Of a stretch of 64,000 nucleotides of DNA, positions 8,018 to 16,480 are shown piece by piece. Both the position numbers and the translations under genes were made by a program. The stretch is from Streptomyces nitrosporeus (lineage in GTDB: Bacteria > Actinomycetota > Actinomycetes > Streptomycetales > Streptomycetaceae). The stretch is taken from the NCBI RefSeq assembly GCF_008704555.1, contig NZ_CP023702.1, positions 6,362,001 through 6,426,000 on the forward strand, given 5' to 3'. The notes below the pieces were generated by a model. It made no database searches. It saw nothing but the letters and a program-made list of their open reading frames with translations, and was not told the origin of the DNA. Position 1 is the first letter of the stretch. Each line of letters starts with the position of its first letter.

Positions 8018-8971
8018 ATGGCGATCGCCAAGGCCGAACGGCTGATGAACCTGGCCCTGTGCCTGCTGGGCACCCGGCGCCCGCTCAGCAAGCGCGAGCT
8101 CCGCGGGTCCATCGAGGCCTACCTGGAGGCGGGCTCCGACGAGTCCTTCAACCGGATGTTCGAGCGCGACAAGGACGACCTGCGCGAACTCGGCCTGGTC
8201 ATCGAGACCGTGGACAACCTGGACGGGGACACCGGCTACCTCGCGCGCCGCGACAGCAACCGGCTGCCCCCGATCACCCTGGACGCCGAGGAGGCCGCGG
8301 CCCTCGGCCTCGCCGCGAAGGTCTGGCAGCAGGCCCGGCTGGCCGGCGCCGCCAGCGGCGCCCTGCAGAAGCTGCGCGCCGCCGGCATGCCGGAATCCGA
8401 GGACGCCTACGAGGTGCACAGCGCCCTGGAGCCCCGTATCCCGGTCCACGAGGCCGCCTTCGAGCCGCTGATGCTCGCCTGCCGGGACCGCCGCCCGGTC
8501 ACCTTCGACTACCGCAAGGGCAACTCCGCCCGCCCCGAGCAGCGCCAGGTGGAGCCCTGGACGCTGGAGTGCTGGCGCGGCCACTGGTACCTGGCCGGCT
8601 GGGACCGCGAGCGCGGCGCCGAGCGGGTCTTCCGGCTGTCCCGTATCTCGGGCAAGGTCCGGTCCCGGGCGGGTGCTTTCAGCGCACCGGTGCCCGACGC
8701 GGTCACCGTCAGGGAGACCGTGGAGAGCTGGGCGGGCGAGACCGCCACCCGGACCGCCCGGATCAGGCTGCGGGCCGGGGCCGGCTACCCGCTGCGGGCC
8801 CGCGCGATATCGGTCAGGGAACTCGGCGGCGGGTGGGACGAGTTGGAGATCCCGTACGGCCACGGCCTGGACGCCTGGCTCGTCGAGTTCGGGCCCGACG
8901 TCGTCGTCAGCGAACCCGCGGACCTGCGGACCGATGTGATGGACCGGCTGCGCGCCGTGGCCGAGGACTGA
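8018..8971 (+). CDS. pafB: WYL-domain transcriptional regulator PafB
   Basis: DNA-binding protein of 317 aa with an N-terminal winged helix (KAERLMNLALCLLGTRRPLSKREL) and a C-terminal WYL domain (PVTFDYRKGN, HWYLAGWDRERGAERVFRLSRI). In mycobacteria PafB and PafC act together as the LexA/RecA-independent DNA-damage response activator; that role is knowledge of the family. I chose the ATG at 8018, 40 codons inside the longer open frame, because it follows GAAAGGG and starts at the conserved region. It is 16 bp from pafC, a likely operon. Confidence 0.9.
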   Translation: MAIAKAERLMNLALCLLGTRRPLSKRELRGSIEAYLEAGSDESFNRMFERDKDDLRELGLVIETVDNLDGDTGYLARRDSNRLPPITLDAEEAAALGLAAKVWQQARLAGAASGALQKLRAAGMPESEDAYEVHSALEPRIPVHEAAFEPLMLACRDRRPVTFDYRKGNSARPEQRQVEPWTLECWRGHWYLAGWDRERGAERVFRLSRISGKVRSRAGAFSAPVPDAVTVRETVESWAGETATRTARIRLRAGAGYPLRARAISVRELGGGWDELEIPYGHGLDAWLVEFGPDVVVSEPADLRTDVMDRLRAVAED

Positions 8972-8987
8972 GAGGACCAGCGCACGC

Positions 8988-9944
8988 ATGGCCACGAACG
9001 CGATCGACCAGACCCGGCGGATGCTCTCCCTGGTGACCTATCTCCGCGAGCGCCCCGGCGCCCACGTCCAGGACGTGGCCCGGGCCTTCGGGATCACCGA
9101 GGACGAGCTGATCTCCGACCTCGACGTCCTGCCCATGTGCGGAACCAGCTTCCGCGGCGGCGACCTCCTCGACATCGACACCGACGGCGACCGGATCTGG
9201 TGGCACAACCCGGACGACGTCGCGGCCCCGCTGCGGCTCGCCGCGGACGAGGCGACCGCCCTGCTCGTCGCGGCCCGCGCGGTGGCCACCCTGCCGGGTC
9301 TCAGGGAGAGCGACCGGCAGGCGCTGGTACGGGCGACGGCGAAGCTGGAGACCGCGGCCGGCGAGGTCGGCGCCGCGAGCTCGCGGCTCTCGGTCACCTT
9401 CGAATCCGAGGGCGGGGTCTTCGCCGACGTCGACCGGGCGATCTCCGAGCGGCGCCGGCTGTGGCTGCGCTACTACTCGCCCGCCCGCGACGAGCTCACC
9501 GAGCGCGAGGTGGACCCGATCCGGCTGTTCGCCGTCGGCCACACCTACCTGGAGGGCTGGTGCCGCCTCACCGAGGCGCGGCGCACCTTCCGCCTCGACC
9601 GGGTCGCCGAGATCCGGCTGCTGGACGCCCCGTCCGCGCCGCCCGAACTCGAACTGCGCGACCTGTCCGAAGGACTGGTGCAGCCCGCCGCCGAGGACCC
9701 GGAGGTCGTGGTCGAGGTGGGCCCGGGCGGCCGGTGGGTCGCCGAGTACTACCCGCACGACCGCGCGGAGGAACTGCCCGACGGAGGACTGCGGATCACC
9801 CTGCGCACCCCCGACCCCGCCTCACTGCGCCGGCTCGCCCTGCGGCTCGGCGGTGAGGGGCGCATCACCTCCCCGCCGGCCCTGGCCGAGAGCGCCCGCG
9901 AGGCGGCCCGCGAGGCGCTGGCCGCCTACGGCGGCACGCTCTGA
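8988..9944 (+). CDS. pafC: WYL-domain transcriptional regulator PafC
   Basis: Paralogue and partner of PafB (318 aa). Residues 5-50 form a helix-turn-helix (RPGAHVQDVARAFGITEDEL), and the WYL domain lies around residues 155-210 (RRRLWLRYYSPARDELTERE, LEGWCRLTEARRTFRLDRV). The C-terminal WCX-like extension ends near ALAAYGGTL. ATG at 8988 with AGAGGACCAG before it. Adjacency to pafA and pafB is conserved in actinobacteria even though the regulators act in DNA repair rather than in pupylation itself. Confidence 0.9.
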   Translation: MATNAIDQTRRMLSLVTYLRERPGAHVQDVARAFGITEDELISDLDVLPMCGTSFRGGDLLDIDTDGDRIWWHNPDDVAAPLRLAADEATALLVAARAVATLPGLRESDRQALVRATAKLETAAGEVGAASSRLSVTFESEGGVFADVDRAISERRRLWLRYYSPARDELTEREVDPIRLFAVGHTYLEGWCRLTEARRTFRLDRVAEIRLLDAPSAPPELELRDLSEGLVQPAAEDPEVVVEVGPGGRWVAEYYPHDRAEELPDGGLRITLRTPDPASLRRLALRLGGEGRITSPPALAESAREAAREALAAYGGTL

Positions 9945-9979
9945 GCCGCGGACCCGTGCATCCAGGAGACAGGAGTCAC

Positions 9980-10255
9980 ATGACCGTCATAACGGACGCG
10001 CCCGCCGGCCCCGTCCCGGTCCCGGTGTCCGCCGCCGTACGGTTCCGGGCGGCCTGCCCCGACTGCCGGGCGCGGTTCGAGCTCGGCGCGGAGGCGCTGC
10101 GGCTGGCCATAGGGGCCAGCCGCCGTACCACCTTCTACTCCTTCACCTGTCCCGACTGCGGGTCGGCCGTCCGCAAGCCCGCCGGGGAGCGCATCGTGGA
10201 ACTCCTCACCGGCGGCGGGGTGCGGACACTGCGCCTGCACACCGCCGCCCGGTAA
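9980..10255 (+). CDS. Small zinc-ribbon-like protein
   Basis: Hypothetical protein of 91 aa. Two CPDC pairs, one in RAACPDCRARFEL and one in FTCPDCGSAVRKP, about 40 residues apart, suggest one zinc ribbon. The rest has no recognisable domain. The open frame reaches to 9956, but ATG 9980 follows AGGAG at 9971-9975 and is the better start. It lies 35 bp after pafC and 36 bp before another small gene, so it may belong to the pafBC transcript. Function unknown. Confidence 0.7.
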   Translation: MTVITDAPAGPVPVPVSAAVRFRAACPDCRARFELGAEALRLAIGASRRTTFYSFTCPDCGSAVRKPAGERIVELLTGGGVRTLRLHTAAR

Positions 10256-10291
10256 CGCACGCGGCACCCGAGAGACTTCGAGGCTTCGTCC

Positions 10292-10489
10292 ATGTTCTGG
10301 CCCATGCTCGCCATCGCTCTGGGATTCCTCGGCCTGGCCGTACTCGGTGTCCTGGCCGTCAGGGTGTTCGTCGAGGCGCGGCGCCTCGGCCTGCAGGTCG
10401 CCGCGACCACACGGCGGATCAACCGGGCGGCCGAGGACCTCGAACGGGCGGCCACCCGCCTCGCCGACACCGGGGAGGCCTTGCGCTAG
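10292..10489 (+). CDS. Small single-span membrane protein
   Basis: Hypothetical protein of 65 aa. Residues 3-25 are a hydrophobic helix, followed by a charged amphipathic helix (VEARRLGLQVAATTRRINRA) that could form a coiled coil. ATG at 10292; the upstream GAGAGAC is a weak ribosome site. Similar small proteins occur just before tatA in Streptomyces, but I know of no assigned role. Confidence 0.65.
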   Translation: MFWPMLAIALGFLGLAVLGVLAVRVFVEARRLGLQVAATTRRINRAAEDLERAATRLADTGEALR

Positions 10490-10588
10490 CGGGGCGGGCC
10501 CCTCCTGATCCGCCCGCGTGGAGGGTACGCTTCCTAGGGTCGGCCCAGGCAGGGAGGTGCGGGCCGCAAGCAGGAGTACGCACGGGCA

Positions 10589-10619
10589 TTGCCTGGCGTT
10601 TACCCCTGCGGGTTACGAT
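10589..10619 (+). promoter_or_regulatory. Probable promoter of tatA
   Basis: TTGCCT at 10589-10594 and TACGAT at 10614-10619 form a -35/-10 pair with a 19-bp spacer (18 bp if TTACGA is used). They lie 90 bp before the tatA start. The 219-bp gap before tatA holds no gene. Confidence 0.5.
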
Positions 10620-10708
10620 CGCTGCCAGCGCGAAGGTCGGACGTATGTTCCGGCGCACGGGTAGCGAGCCCCCACCCTCCAGTCGCCTCAGTGAGAAGGA
10701 AGTCGCAC

Positions 10709-11002
10709 ATGATCGGCAATCTGAAGCCCCTCGAGATCGTTCTGATCATCGCTGTCATCCTGCTTCTCTTCGGTGCCAAGAAGCTCCCCGACATGGCGCG
10801 TTCGCTCGGCAAGTCGGCCCGCATCCTCAAGAGCGAGGCCAAGGCGATGAAGAAGGACGACGCGGACGCCGCGGCGCCCACCACGGAGACCGTGGCCGAC
10901 ACCGCCCCGCCGGCCACGTCCGCCCGCACGATCCAGGCCGCCCCGGGAGACGTCACCAGCTCCCGTCCGGTCGGCGAGGCCAAGCCCACCACCCAGAGCT
11001 GA
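10709..11002 (+). CDS. tatA: Sec-independent protein translocase subunit TatA
   Basis: Pore-forming component of the twin-arginine export pathway (97 aa). It has one N-terminal transmembrane helix (LEIVLIIAVILLLFGAKKLP), the hinge FGAKKLPDMA and the amphipathic helix ARSLGKSARILKSEAKAMKK, then an unstructured tail rich in Ala, Thr and Pro. The ATG at 10709 follows GAGAAGGAAG. It lies 48 bp before tatC; tatB is not in the window, and in Streptomyces it is encoded elsewhere. Confidence 0.96.
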   Translation: MIGNLKPLEIVLIIAVILLLFGAKKLPDMARSLGKSARILKSEAKAMKKDDADAAAPTTETVADTAPPATSARTIQAAPGDVTSSRPVGEAKPTTQS

Positions 11003-11050
11003 CGGCCGTCCGCACCACCGACGGCTGACGCACGAGACGAGGGAAGTGGG

Positions 11051-11995
11051 TTGCTCAAGTCCGCCCGCAAGCAGGAGAAGGACGACGAGGGGCGGATGCC
11101 GCTCCTCGATCACCTGCGTGAACTGCGTAACCGGCTGCTGAAGGCCGTCCTGGCCATCGCCGTGGTGACGGTCGTCGCCGCCTTCTACCAGAAGGAGATC
11201 TACGACTTCCTCCTGCGTCCGCTGATCAGCTCGGTCGGCTGCGAGGACGGCGTGGTCAGGACCGTGGACGGCAAGGCCTGCGCGGTACTCAAGACCGACA
11301 CCCTGATGGGGCCCTTCACCAACGCGCTGAAGGTCGGCCTGATGTCGGGTGTGCTGATCGCGACCCCGGTCTGGCTCTTCCAGCTCTGGGCCTTCGTGGC
11401 GCCCGGCCTCCACCGGAACGAGAAGCGCTACGCCTACGGCTTCGTGCTGATAGGCGCACCCCTGTTCGTCGCGGGCGGTTACCTGGCCTACGCGATCCTG
11501 CCGCAGACCGCGGAGATCATGCTGGGCTTCAGCCCCGCCGACGTACAGAACCAGATCGCACTCGACAGCTACCTCGACCTGCTGACCCGCATGGTCCTCG
11601 TCTTCGGGTTCGCCTTCGAACTCCCGCTGCTCCTCATCGCGCTGAACATGACGGGCGTGGTGTCCGGCAAGAGGATGCTCGGCTGGTGGCGGGGCATGAT
11701 CGTCGGCCTCACCGCCTTCGCGGCGATCGCCACCCCCGGCGGCGAGCCGGTCTCCATGCTGCTGCTCGCCGGCCCGCTGGCCGTCCTGTACTTCGTCGCC
11801 ACCGGGTTCTCCCTCGTCAACGACGCGCGGCGGAACCGCAAGAACCCCGACGCCGGGCTCGACGACGACGAGGCGTCGGAGCTGGACCTCACGCCGGAGG
11901 ACATCGGACCCGTGCCCACCCTGCCCGAGCAGGCCGGAAGCGGCGCGGACGGTTCCCGGTCCCACCGGCTCAACGGTTACGACGACATCACCTGA
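11051..11995 (+). CDS. tatC: Sec-independent protein translocase subunit TatC
   Basis: Receptor for twin-arginine signal peptides (314 aa). It carries the N-terminal signature PLLDHLRELRNRLLKAV and six hydrophobic helices, with the conserved Glu-containing loop FAFELPLLLIALNMTGVV. The start is TTG at 11051 with GAGGGA upstream; no ATG or GTG in frame gives the usual N-terminus. The C-terminal 65 residues after the last helix form a charged, Asp-rich cytoplasmic tail. Probably in one operon with tatA. Confidence 0.96.
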   Translation: MLKSARKQEKDDEGRMPLLDHLRELRNRLLKAVLAIAVVTVVAAFYQKEIYDFLLRPLISSVGCEDGVVRTVDGKACAVLKTDTLMGPFTNALKVGLMSGVLIATPVWLFQLWAFVAPGLHRNEKRYAYGFVLIGAPLFVAGGYLAYAILPQTAEIMLGFSPADVQNQIALDSYLDLLTRMVLVFGFAFELPLLLIALNMTGVVSGKRMLGWWRGMIVGLTAFAAIATPGGEPVSMLLLAGPLAVLYFVATGFSLVNDARRNRKNPDAGLDDDEASELDLTPEDIGPVPTLPEQAGSGADGSRSHRLNGYDDIT

Positions 11996-12006
11996 CCTTG
12001 TAGGGT
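11977..12006 (+). promoter_or_regulatory. Probable promoter giving a leaderless transcript
   Basis: TTACGA at 11977-11982 and TAGGGT at 12001-12006 with an 18-bp spacer. The downstream GTG start at 12014 lies 7 bases after the -10 hexamer, so transcription would begin at or next to the start codon. No Shine-Dalgarno sequence is visible there. Confidence 0.45.
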
Positions 12007-12013
12007 CCGGCGG

Positions 12014-12904
12014 GTGACCAGCGAGATCACCCTCTTCGTCAATCCCACCGCGGGAAGCGGCCGGGGCGCGCGTGCCGCGCAGCCGGCCGCTTCCGCTTTG
12101 CGGGACGCCGGTTTCCTCGTACGCACGGTGCTCGGCGAGAACGCCGACGACGCCCTGAGGAGGGCCAGGGAAGCCGTGGCCGGCGGGACGGGCGCCCTGA
12201 TAACCGTGGGCGGGGACGGCATGATGTCCCTCGCCCTGCAGGCGGTGGCCGGAACCGCGACCCCCCTCGGCGCCGTCGCCGTCGGGACCGGCAACGACTT
12301 CGCGCGGGCCCTCGGGCTCCCGGTCCGCGACCCCGCCGCGGCGGGGCGGCTGGCCGCCGAGGCCCTGAAGCGGGGCCGGGTGCGGGAGATCGACCTCGGC
12401 CGGGTCGGGGAGCGGTGGTTCGGTTCCGTCCTGGCCTCCGGTTTCGACTCCCGGGTCAACGACCGGGGCAACCGGATGCGCTGGGCCGGCGGGCGGTTCA
12501 AGTACGACCTGGCGATCCTCGCCGAGCTGGCCGCCTTCCGGCCCATCGGCTACCGGCTGAGGCTGGACGGGGGGCCGGTGCGCGAGATCGAGGCCACGCT
12601 GATAGCCGTCGGCAACGGCACGACGTACGGCGGCGGGATGCGGATCTGCGCCGACGCCGTCATGGACGACGGGCTCTTCGACGTGACGGTGGTCGGGAAC
12701 TGCAGCCGCACCACCCTGCTCCGGGTCTTCCCCCGCGTCTACCGCGGCACGCACCTGGACCACCCGGTGGTGAGCGTCCACCGGGTCTCGGCGATCGAGC
12801 TGGAAGCGGAGGGTGTCACGGCGTACGCGGACGGTGAGCCGCTGGGCGCGCTGCCGCTGACGGCCCGCTGCGTGCCCGGCGCGGTGCGGGTGCTCGTGCC
12901 CTGA
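12014..12904 (+). CDS. Diacylglycerol kinase-like lipid kinase
   Basis: DAGK_cat family enzyme (296 aa) that phosphorylates a lipid such as diacylglycerol. Motifs include LFVNPTAGSGRG at the N-terminus, the nucleotide-binding VGGDGMMSLALQAV and the PLGAVAVGTGNDFARALGLP segment. The C-terminal beta domain contains YGGGMRICADAVMDDGLFDV. The GTG start probably heads a leaderless message. It sits between tatC and the helicase gene, all on the plus strand. A sphingosine-kinase-like specificity cannot be excluded. Confidence 0.88.
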   Translation: MTSEITLFVNPTAGSGRGARAAQPAASALRDAGFLVRTVLGENADDALRRAREAVAGGTGALITVGGDGMMSLALQAVAGTATPLGAVAVGTGNDFARALGLPVRDPAAAGRLAAEALKRGRVREIDLGRVGERWFGSVLASGFDSRVNDRGNRMRWAGGRFKYDLAILAELAAFRPIGYRLRLDGGPVREIEATLIAVGNGTTYGGGMRICADAVMDDGLFDVTVVGNCSRTTLLRVFPRVYRGTHLDHPVVSVHRVSAIELEAEGVTAYADGEPLGALPLTARCVPGAVRVLVP

Positions 12905-12998
12905 CCGCCGTGGCGGCGGGCCGCGGCCGCCGTGGCGCCGTGCTCCGCGATAAAGGCCGGGCTGACTGTCGGACCCGGCGGGTAGGCTCGACAGCAAG

Positions 12999-15830
12999 AT
13001 GACAGAGGACCTCTCACCAGCTGAGCGATACCAGGCGTCCCGGGTCCGTGCGGCCGAAGCGGCCACGGCTCTCGGCCCCTTCCGCGACCTGTACGACTTC
13101 CCCCTGGACCCGTTCCAGATCGAGGCGTGCAAGGCGCTGGAGGCGGGCAAGGGGGTGCTGGTCGCCGCCCCGACCGGGTCGGGCAAGACGATCGTCGGCG
13201 AGTTCGCCGTGCACCTGGCCCTGGAGCAGGGCCGCAAGTGCTTCTACACCACCCCCATCAAGGCCCTGTCCAACCAGAAGTTCACCGATCTGGTGAAGCG
13301 GTACGGCGCGGACCGGGTCGGCCTTCTGACCGGTGACAACAGCGTCAACGCGGACGCGCCCGTGGTCGTCATGACCACCGAGGTGCTGCGGAACATGCTG
13401 TACGCGGGCTCCCAGGCCCTCACCGGTCTCGGCCATGTCGTGATGGACGAGGTGCACTACCTCTCCGACCGCTTCCGCGGCGCCGTGTGGGAGGAAGTGA
13501 TCATCCACCTGCCGGAGTCGGTGACCCTGGTGTCACTGTCGGCGACCGTGTCCAACGCCGAGGAGTTCGGCGACTGGCTGGACACCGTGCGCGGCGACAC
13601 CCAGGTGATCGTCTCCGAGCACCGGCCGGTGCCGCTGTGGCAGCACGTCATGGCCGGCCGCCGGGTGTACGACCTCTTCGAGGAGGAGACCGACCACGGC
13701 GGCCGGGGCACCGGCCGGCGCGAGGTCAACCCCGATCTGCTCCGGCTCGCCCGGATGGAGAACCAGCGCACCTACAACCCGCGCGACCGCCGCCGCGGCA
13801 AGATGGTCCGCGAGGCGGACCGCGAGCGCGAGCGGCGCCAGCGCGGCCGTATCTGGACCCCGGCCCGGCCCGAGGTCATCGACCGGCTCGACGCCGAGGG
13901 GCTGCTGCCCGCCATCACCTTCATCTTCAGCCGGGCCGGCTGCGAGGCGGCCGTCCAGCAGTGCCTGGCGGCCGGACTGCGGCTCAACGACGAGGACAAG
14001 CGCCGCCTGGTGCGGGAGATCGTCGAGGAGCGGACCGCGTCGATCCCCGCCGAGGACCTCCACGTCCTCGGCTACTACGAGTGGCTCGAAGGGCTGGAGC
14101 GGGGCATCGCCGCGCACCACGCGGGCATGCTGCCGACCTTCAAGGAGGTCGTCGAGGAGCTGTTCGTCCGCGGTCTGGTCAAGGCGGTCTTCGCGACCGA
14201 GACCCTGGCGCTCGGCATCAACATGCCGGCCCGCTCGGTGGTGCTGGAGAAGCTGGTCAAGTGGAACGGCGAGCAGCACGCCGACATCACTCCCGGCGAG
14301 TACACCCAGCTGACCGGCCGGGCGGGCCGCCGCGGCATCGACGTCGAGGGCCATGCGGTCGTCCTGTGGCAGCGGGGCATGGACCCGGGCGCCCTCGCCG
14401 GCCTCGCGGGCACCCGTACCTACCCGCTGCGGTCCAGTTTCCGGCCCTCGTACAACATGGCCGTCAACCTGGTGCAGCAGTTCGGGCGGCACCGCTCGCG
14501 TGAACTGCTGGAGACGTCCTTCGCGCAGTTCCAGGCCGACCGGTCCGTCGTCGGCATCTCCCGCCAGGTCCAGCGCAACGAGGAGGGCCTGGAGGGCTAC
14601 AAGGAGGGAATGACCTGCCACCTCGGGGACTTCGAGGAGTACGCGCGGCTGCGCCGCGACCTCAAGGACCGCGAGACGGAGCTGGCCAAGCAGGGCGCCG
14701 CCCAGCGGCGGGCCGCCGCGGCGGCGTCCCTGGAGAAGCTGAAGCCCGGTGACGTGATCCATGTGCCCACCGGCAAGTTCGCCGGGCTCGCGCTGGTCCT
14801 GGACCCGGGCGTCCCCGCCGGACGGGCCAACGGGCACCGGGGCCTGGAGCACCACGACGGCCCCCGTCCGCTGGTGCTGACCGCCGAGCGGCAGGTGAAG
14901 CGGCTCGCCCAGATCGACTTCCCGGTGCCGGTGGAGGCGCTGGAGCGGATGCGGGTGCCGAAGTCCTTCAACCCGCGCTCCCCCCAGTCGCGCAGGGACC
15001 TGGCCTCCGCGCTGCGCAGCAAGGCCGGGCACATCGACCCGGGCCGGCACCGCAAGCAGCGGGCCGCGGCGGCCGACGACCGGGAGATCGCCCGGCTGCG
15101 CACCGAACTGCGGGCCCACCCCTGCCACGGCTGCGACGAGCGCGAGGACCACGCGCGCTGGGCCGAGCGCTACCACCGCCTCCAGCGGGACACCCGTCAG
15201 CTGGAGAAGCGCATCGAGGGCCGGACGAACACCATCGCCCGGACCTTCGACCGGATCGTCGCCCTGCTCACCGAACTCGACTACCTGCGGGGCAACGAGG
15301 TCACCGGCAACGGCCGGCGGCTGGCGCGCCTGTACGGCGAACTCGACCTGCTGGCGAGCGAATGCATCCGGGACGGGGTCTGGGAGGGGCTGAACCCGGC
15401 CGAACTGGCGGCGTGCGTCTCGGCGCTGGTCTACGAGGCCCGCCAGGCGGACGACGCGGTGGCACCCAAGCTGCCGTCCGGGCCGGCCAAGGTGGCGCTG
15501 GGCGAGATGGTCCGCATCTGGGGCAGGCTCGACGCCCTGGAGGAGGACTTCAAGATCAGTCAGTCCGAGGGCGTCGGCCAGCGTGAGCCCGACCTCGGAT
15601 TCGCCTGGGCCGTCTACATGTGGGCCTCCGGCCGGACGCTGGACGAGGTGCTCCGCGAGGCGGAGATGCCGGCCGGTGACTTCGTACGGTGGTGCAAGCA
15701 GGTCATCGACGTGCTCGGCCAGATCGCGGCCGCCGCACCGCGCGAGGGCGGCTCGACGGTGCCGAAGGCCGCCCACAAGGCGGTGGACGCGGTGCTGCGG
15801 GGTGTGGTCGCGTACAGCTCGGTGGGCTGA
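12999..15830 (+). CDS. Ski2-like DEVH-box RNA helicase
   Basis: Large helicase (943 aa) of the Ski2/Mtr4 type found in actinobacteria (HelY-like). Walker A APTGSGKT is at residues 57-64 and the DEVH box at 150-153; SLSATVSN and the C-terminal helicase motifs (ATETLALGINMPA, QLTGRAGRRGID) are intact. After residue 500 come a coiled segment and a C-terminal helical domain (DSH-CT-like) including a HPCHGCDERE element. ATG at 12999. The family works on structured RNA in processing or decay; its partners here are not known. Confidence 0.9.
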   Translation: MTEDLSPAERYQASRVRAAEAATALGPFRDLYDFPLDPFQIEACKALEAGKGVLVAAPTGSGKTIVGEFAVHLALEQGRKCFYTTPIKALSNQKFTDLVKRYGADRVGLLTGDNSVNADAPVVVMTTEVLRNMLYAGSQALTGLGHVVMDEVHYLSDRFRGAVWEEVIIHLPESVTLVSLSATVSNAEEFGDWLDTVRGDTQVIVSEHRPVPLWQHVMAGRRVYDLFEEETDHGGRGTGRREVNPDLLRLARMENQRTYNPRDRRRGKMVREADRERERRQRGRIWTPARPEVIDRLDAEGLLPAITFIFSRAGCEAAVQQCLAAGLRLNDEDKRRLVREIVEERTASIPAEDLHVLGYYEWLEGLERGIAAHHAGMLPTFKEVVEELFVRGLVKAVFATETLALGINMPARSVVLEKLVKWNGEQHADITPGEYTQLTGRAGRRGIDVEGHAVVLWQRGMDPGALAGLAGTRTYPLRSSFRPSYNMAVNLVQQFGRHRSRELLETSFAQFQADRSVVGISRQVQRNEEGLEGYKEGMTCHLGDFEEYARLRRDLKDRETELAKQGAAQRRAAAAASLEKLKPGDVIHVPTGKFAGLALVLDPGVPAGRANGHRGLEHHDGPRPLVLTAERQVKRLAQIDFPVPVEALERMRVPKSFNPRSPQSRRDLASALRSKAGHIDPGRHRKQRAAAADDREIARLRTELRAHPCHGCDEREDHARWAERYHRLQRDTRQLEKRIEGRTNTIARTFDRIVALLTELDYLRGNEVTGNGRRLARLYGELDLLASECIRDGVWEGLNPAELAACVSALVYEARQADDAVAPKLPSGPAKVALGEMVRIWGRLDALEEDFKISQSEGVGQREPDLGFAWAVYMWASGRTLDEVLREAEMPAGDFVRWCKQVIDVLGQIAAAAPREGGSTVPKAAHKAVDAVLRGVVAYSSVG

Positions 15831-15896
15831 GCGCCGAGCCGTCCCGGCAGAGCTGTGGCCGGAGTTCCGGTGGGTCACCGGTCCTCCGGCCGCAGC

Positions 15897-15914
15897 CGGG
15901 GCGTCAACGCCCCG
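15897..15914. terminator. Hairpin between convergent genes
   Basis: CGGGGCG (15897-15903) and CGCCCCG (15908-15914) enclose a TCAA loop. It lies between the helicase stop and the convergent SPW gene. A second inverted repeat, GGCCGGAG/CTCCGGCC, lies just upstream. Confidence 0.5.
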
Positions 15915-15930
15915 TGCGCCGCCTTCCGGG

Positions 15931-16392
15931 TCAGGTCTTCCTGTTCTTCATCGCGACCCCGGCGCAGATCGCCCCCAGCACGACGGCCAGACCTCCGACG
16001 ATCACGTTGTTGAGGATGACGCCCGTATCGGGGCTCTGGCCCACGATCCAGGTCGATGCGATCAGCCAGGCACCCAGCGCGGAGATGGCCAGGCTCATTC
16101 CGGTCATCCGTTCCGGCATGGCGGTGAAGCAGAGCGCCAGCACGGCGATCGCGATGCCGATGACGAGGTTGTGGGTCACCAGGGACGGCTGGTTCGCCGT
16201 GAAGTGCAGCACCCAGGGCGAGACGGCGCAGTACAGACCCAGCAGGAACACCGGGGCGTCCGCGAGACCCGTGCTCCGGCCGCCGCCGCGCATGACGCGG
16301 TCGTGCCGTGCTCGCATCTCGGAGGCGTCGGGGTGGCCCGACAGATCGGTGTGCGTGTCAGCGCGCCGGCTGCTGTGCGAGACGTTGCTCAT
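15931..16392 (-). CDS. SPW-repeat membrane protein
   Basis: Protein of 153 aa with four hydrophobic helices. The motif LGLYCAVSPWVLHFT is the SPW signature (near residues 51-65), and a weaker copy (IASTWIVG) follows the third helix, as in two-repeat members. The N-terminal 40 residues are hydrophilic. ATG start at 16392 with AAGGAGA eight bases upstream. The preceding 88 bp contain an inverted repeat (GAAGAG with CTCTTC, and GGCCGC with GCGGCC inside it) in the likely leader. Function unknown; family members are integral membrane proteins. Confidence 0.8.
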   Translation of the reverse strand: MSNVSHSSRRADTHTDLSGHPDASEMRARHDRVMRGGGRSTGLADAPVFLLGLYCAVSPWVLHFTANQPSLVTHNLVIGIAIAVLALCFTAMPERMTGMSLAISALGAWLIASTWIVGQSPDTGVILNNVIVGGLAVVLGAICAGVAMKNRKT

Positions 16393-16480
16393 GGATTTCG
16401 TCTCCTTCGCACGATTGGAAGAGCGGCCGCGGTGGGGTTGCGGCCCTTGTCTCTTCCGCCAGTGTGCTCTTATTCGTCCC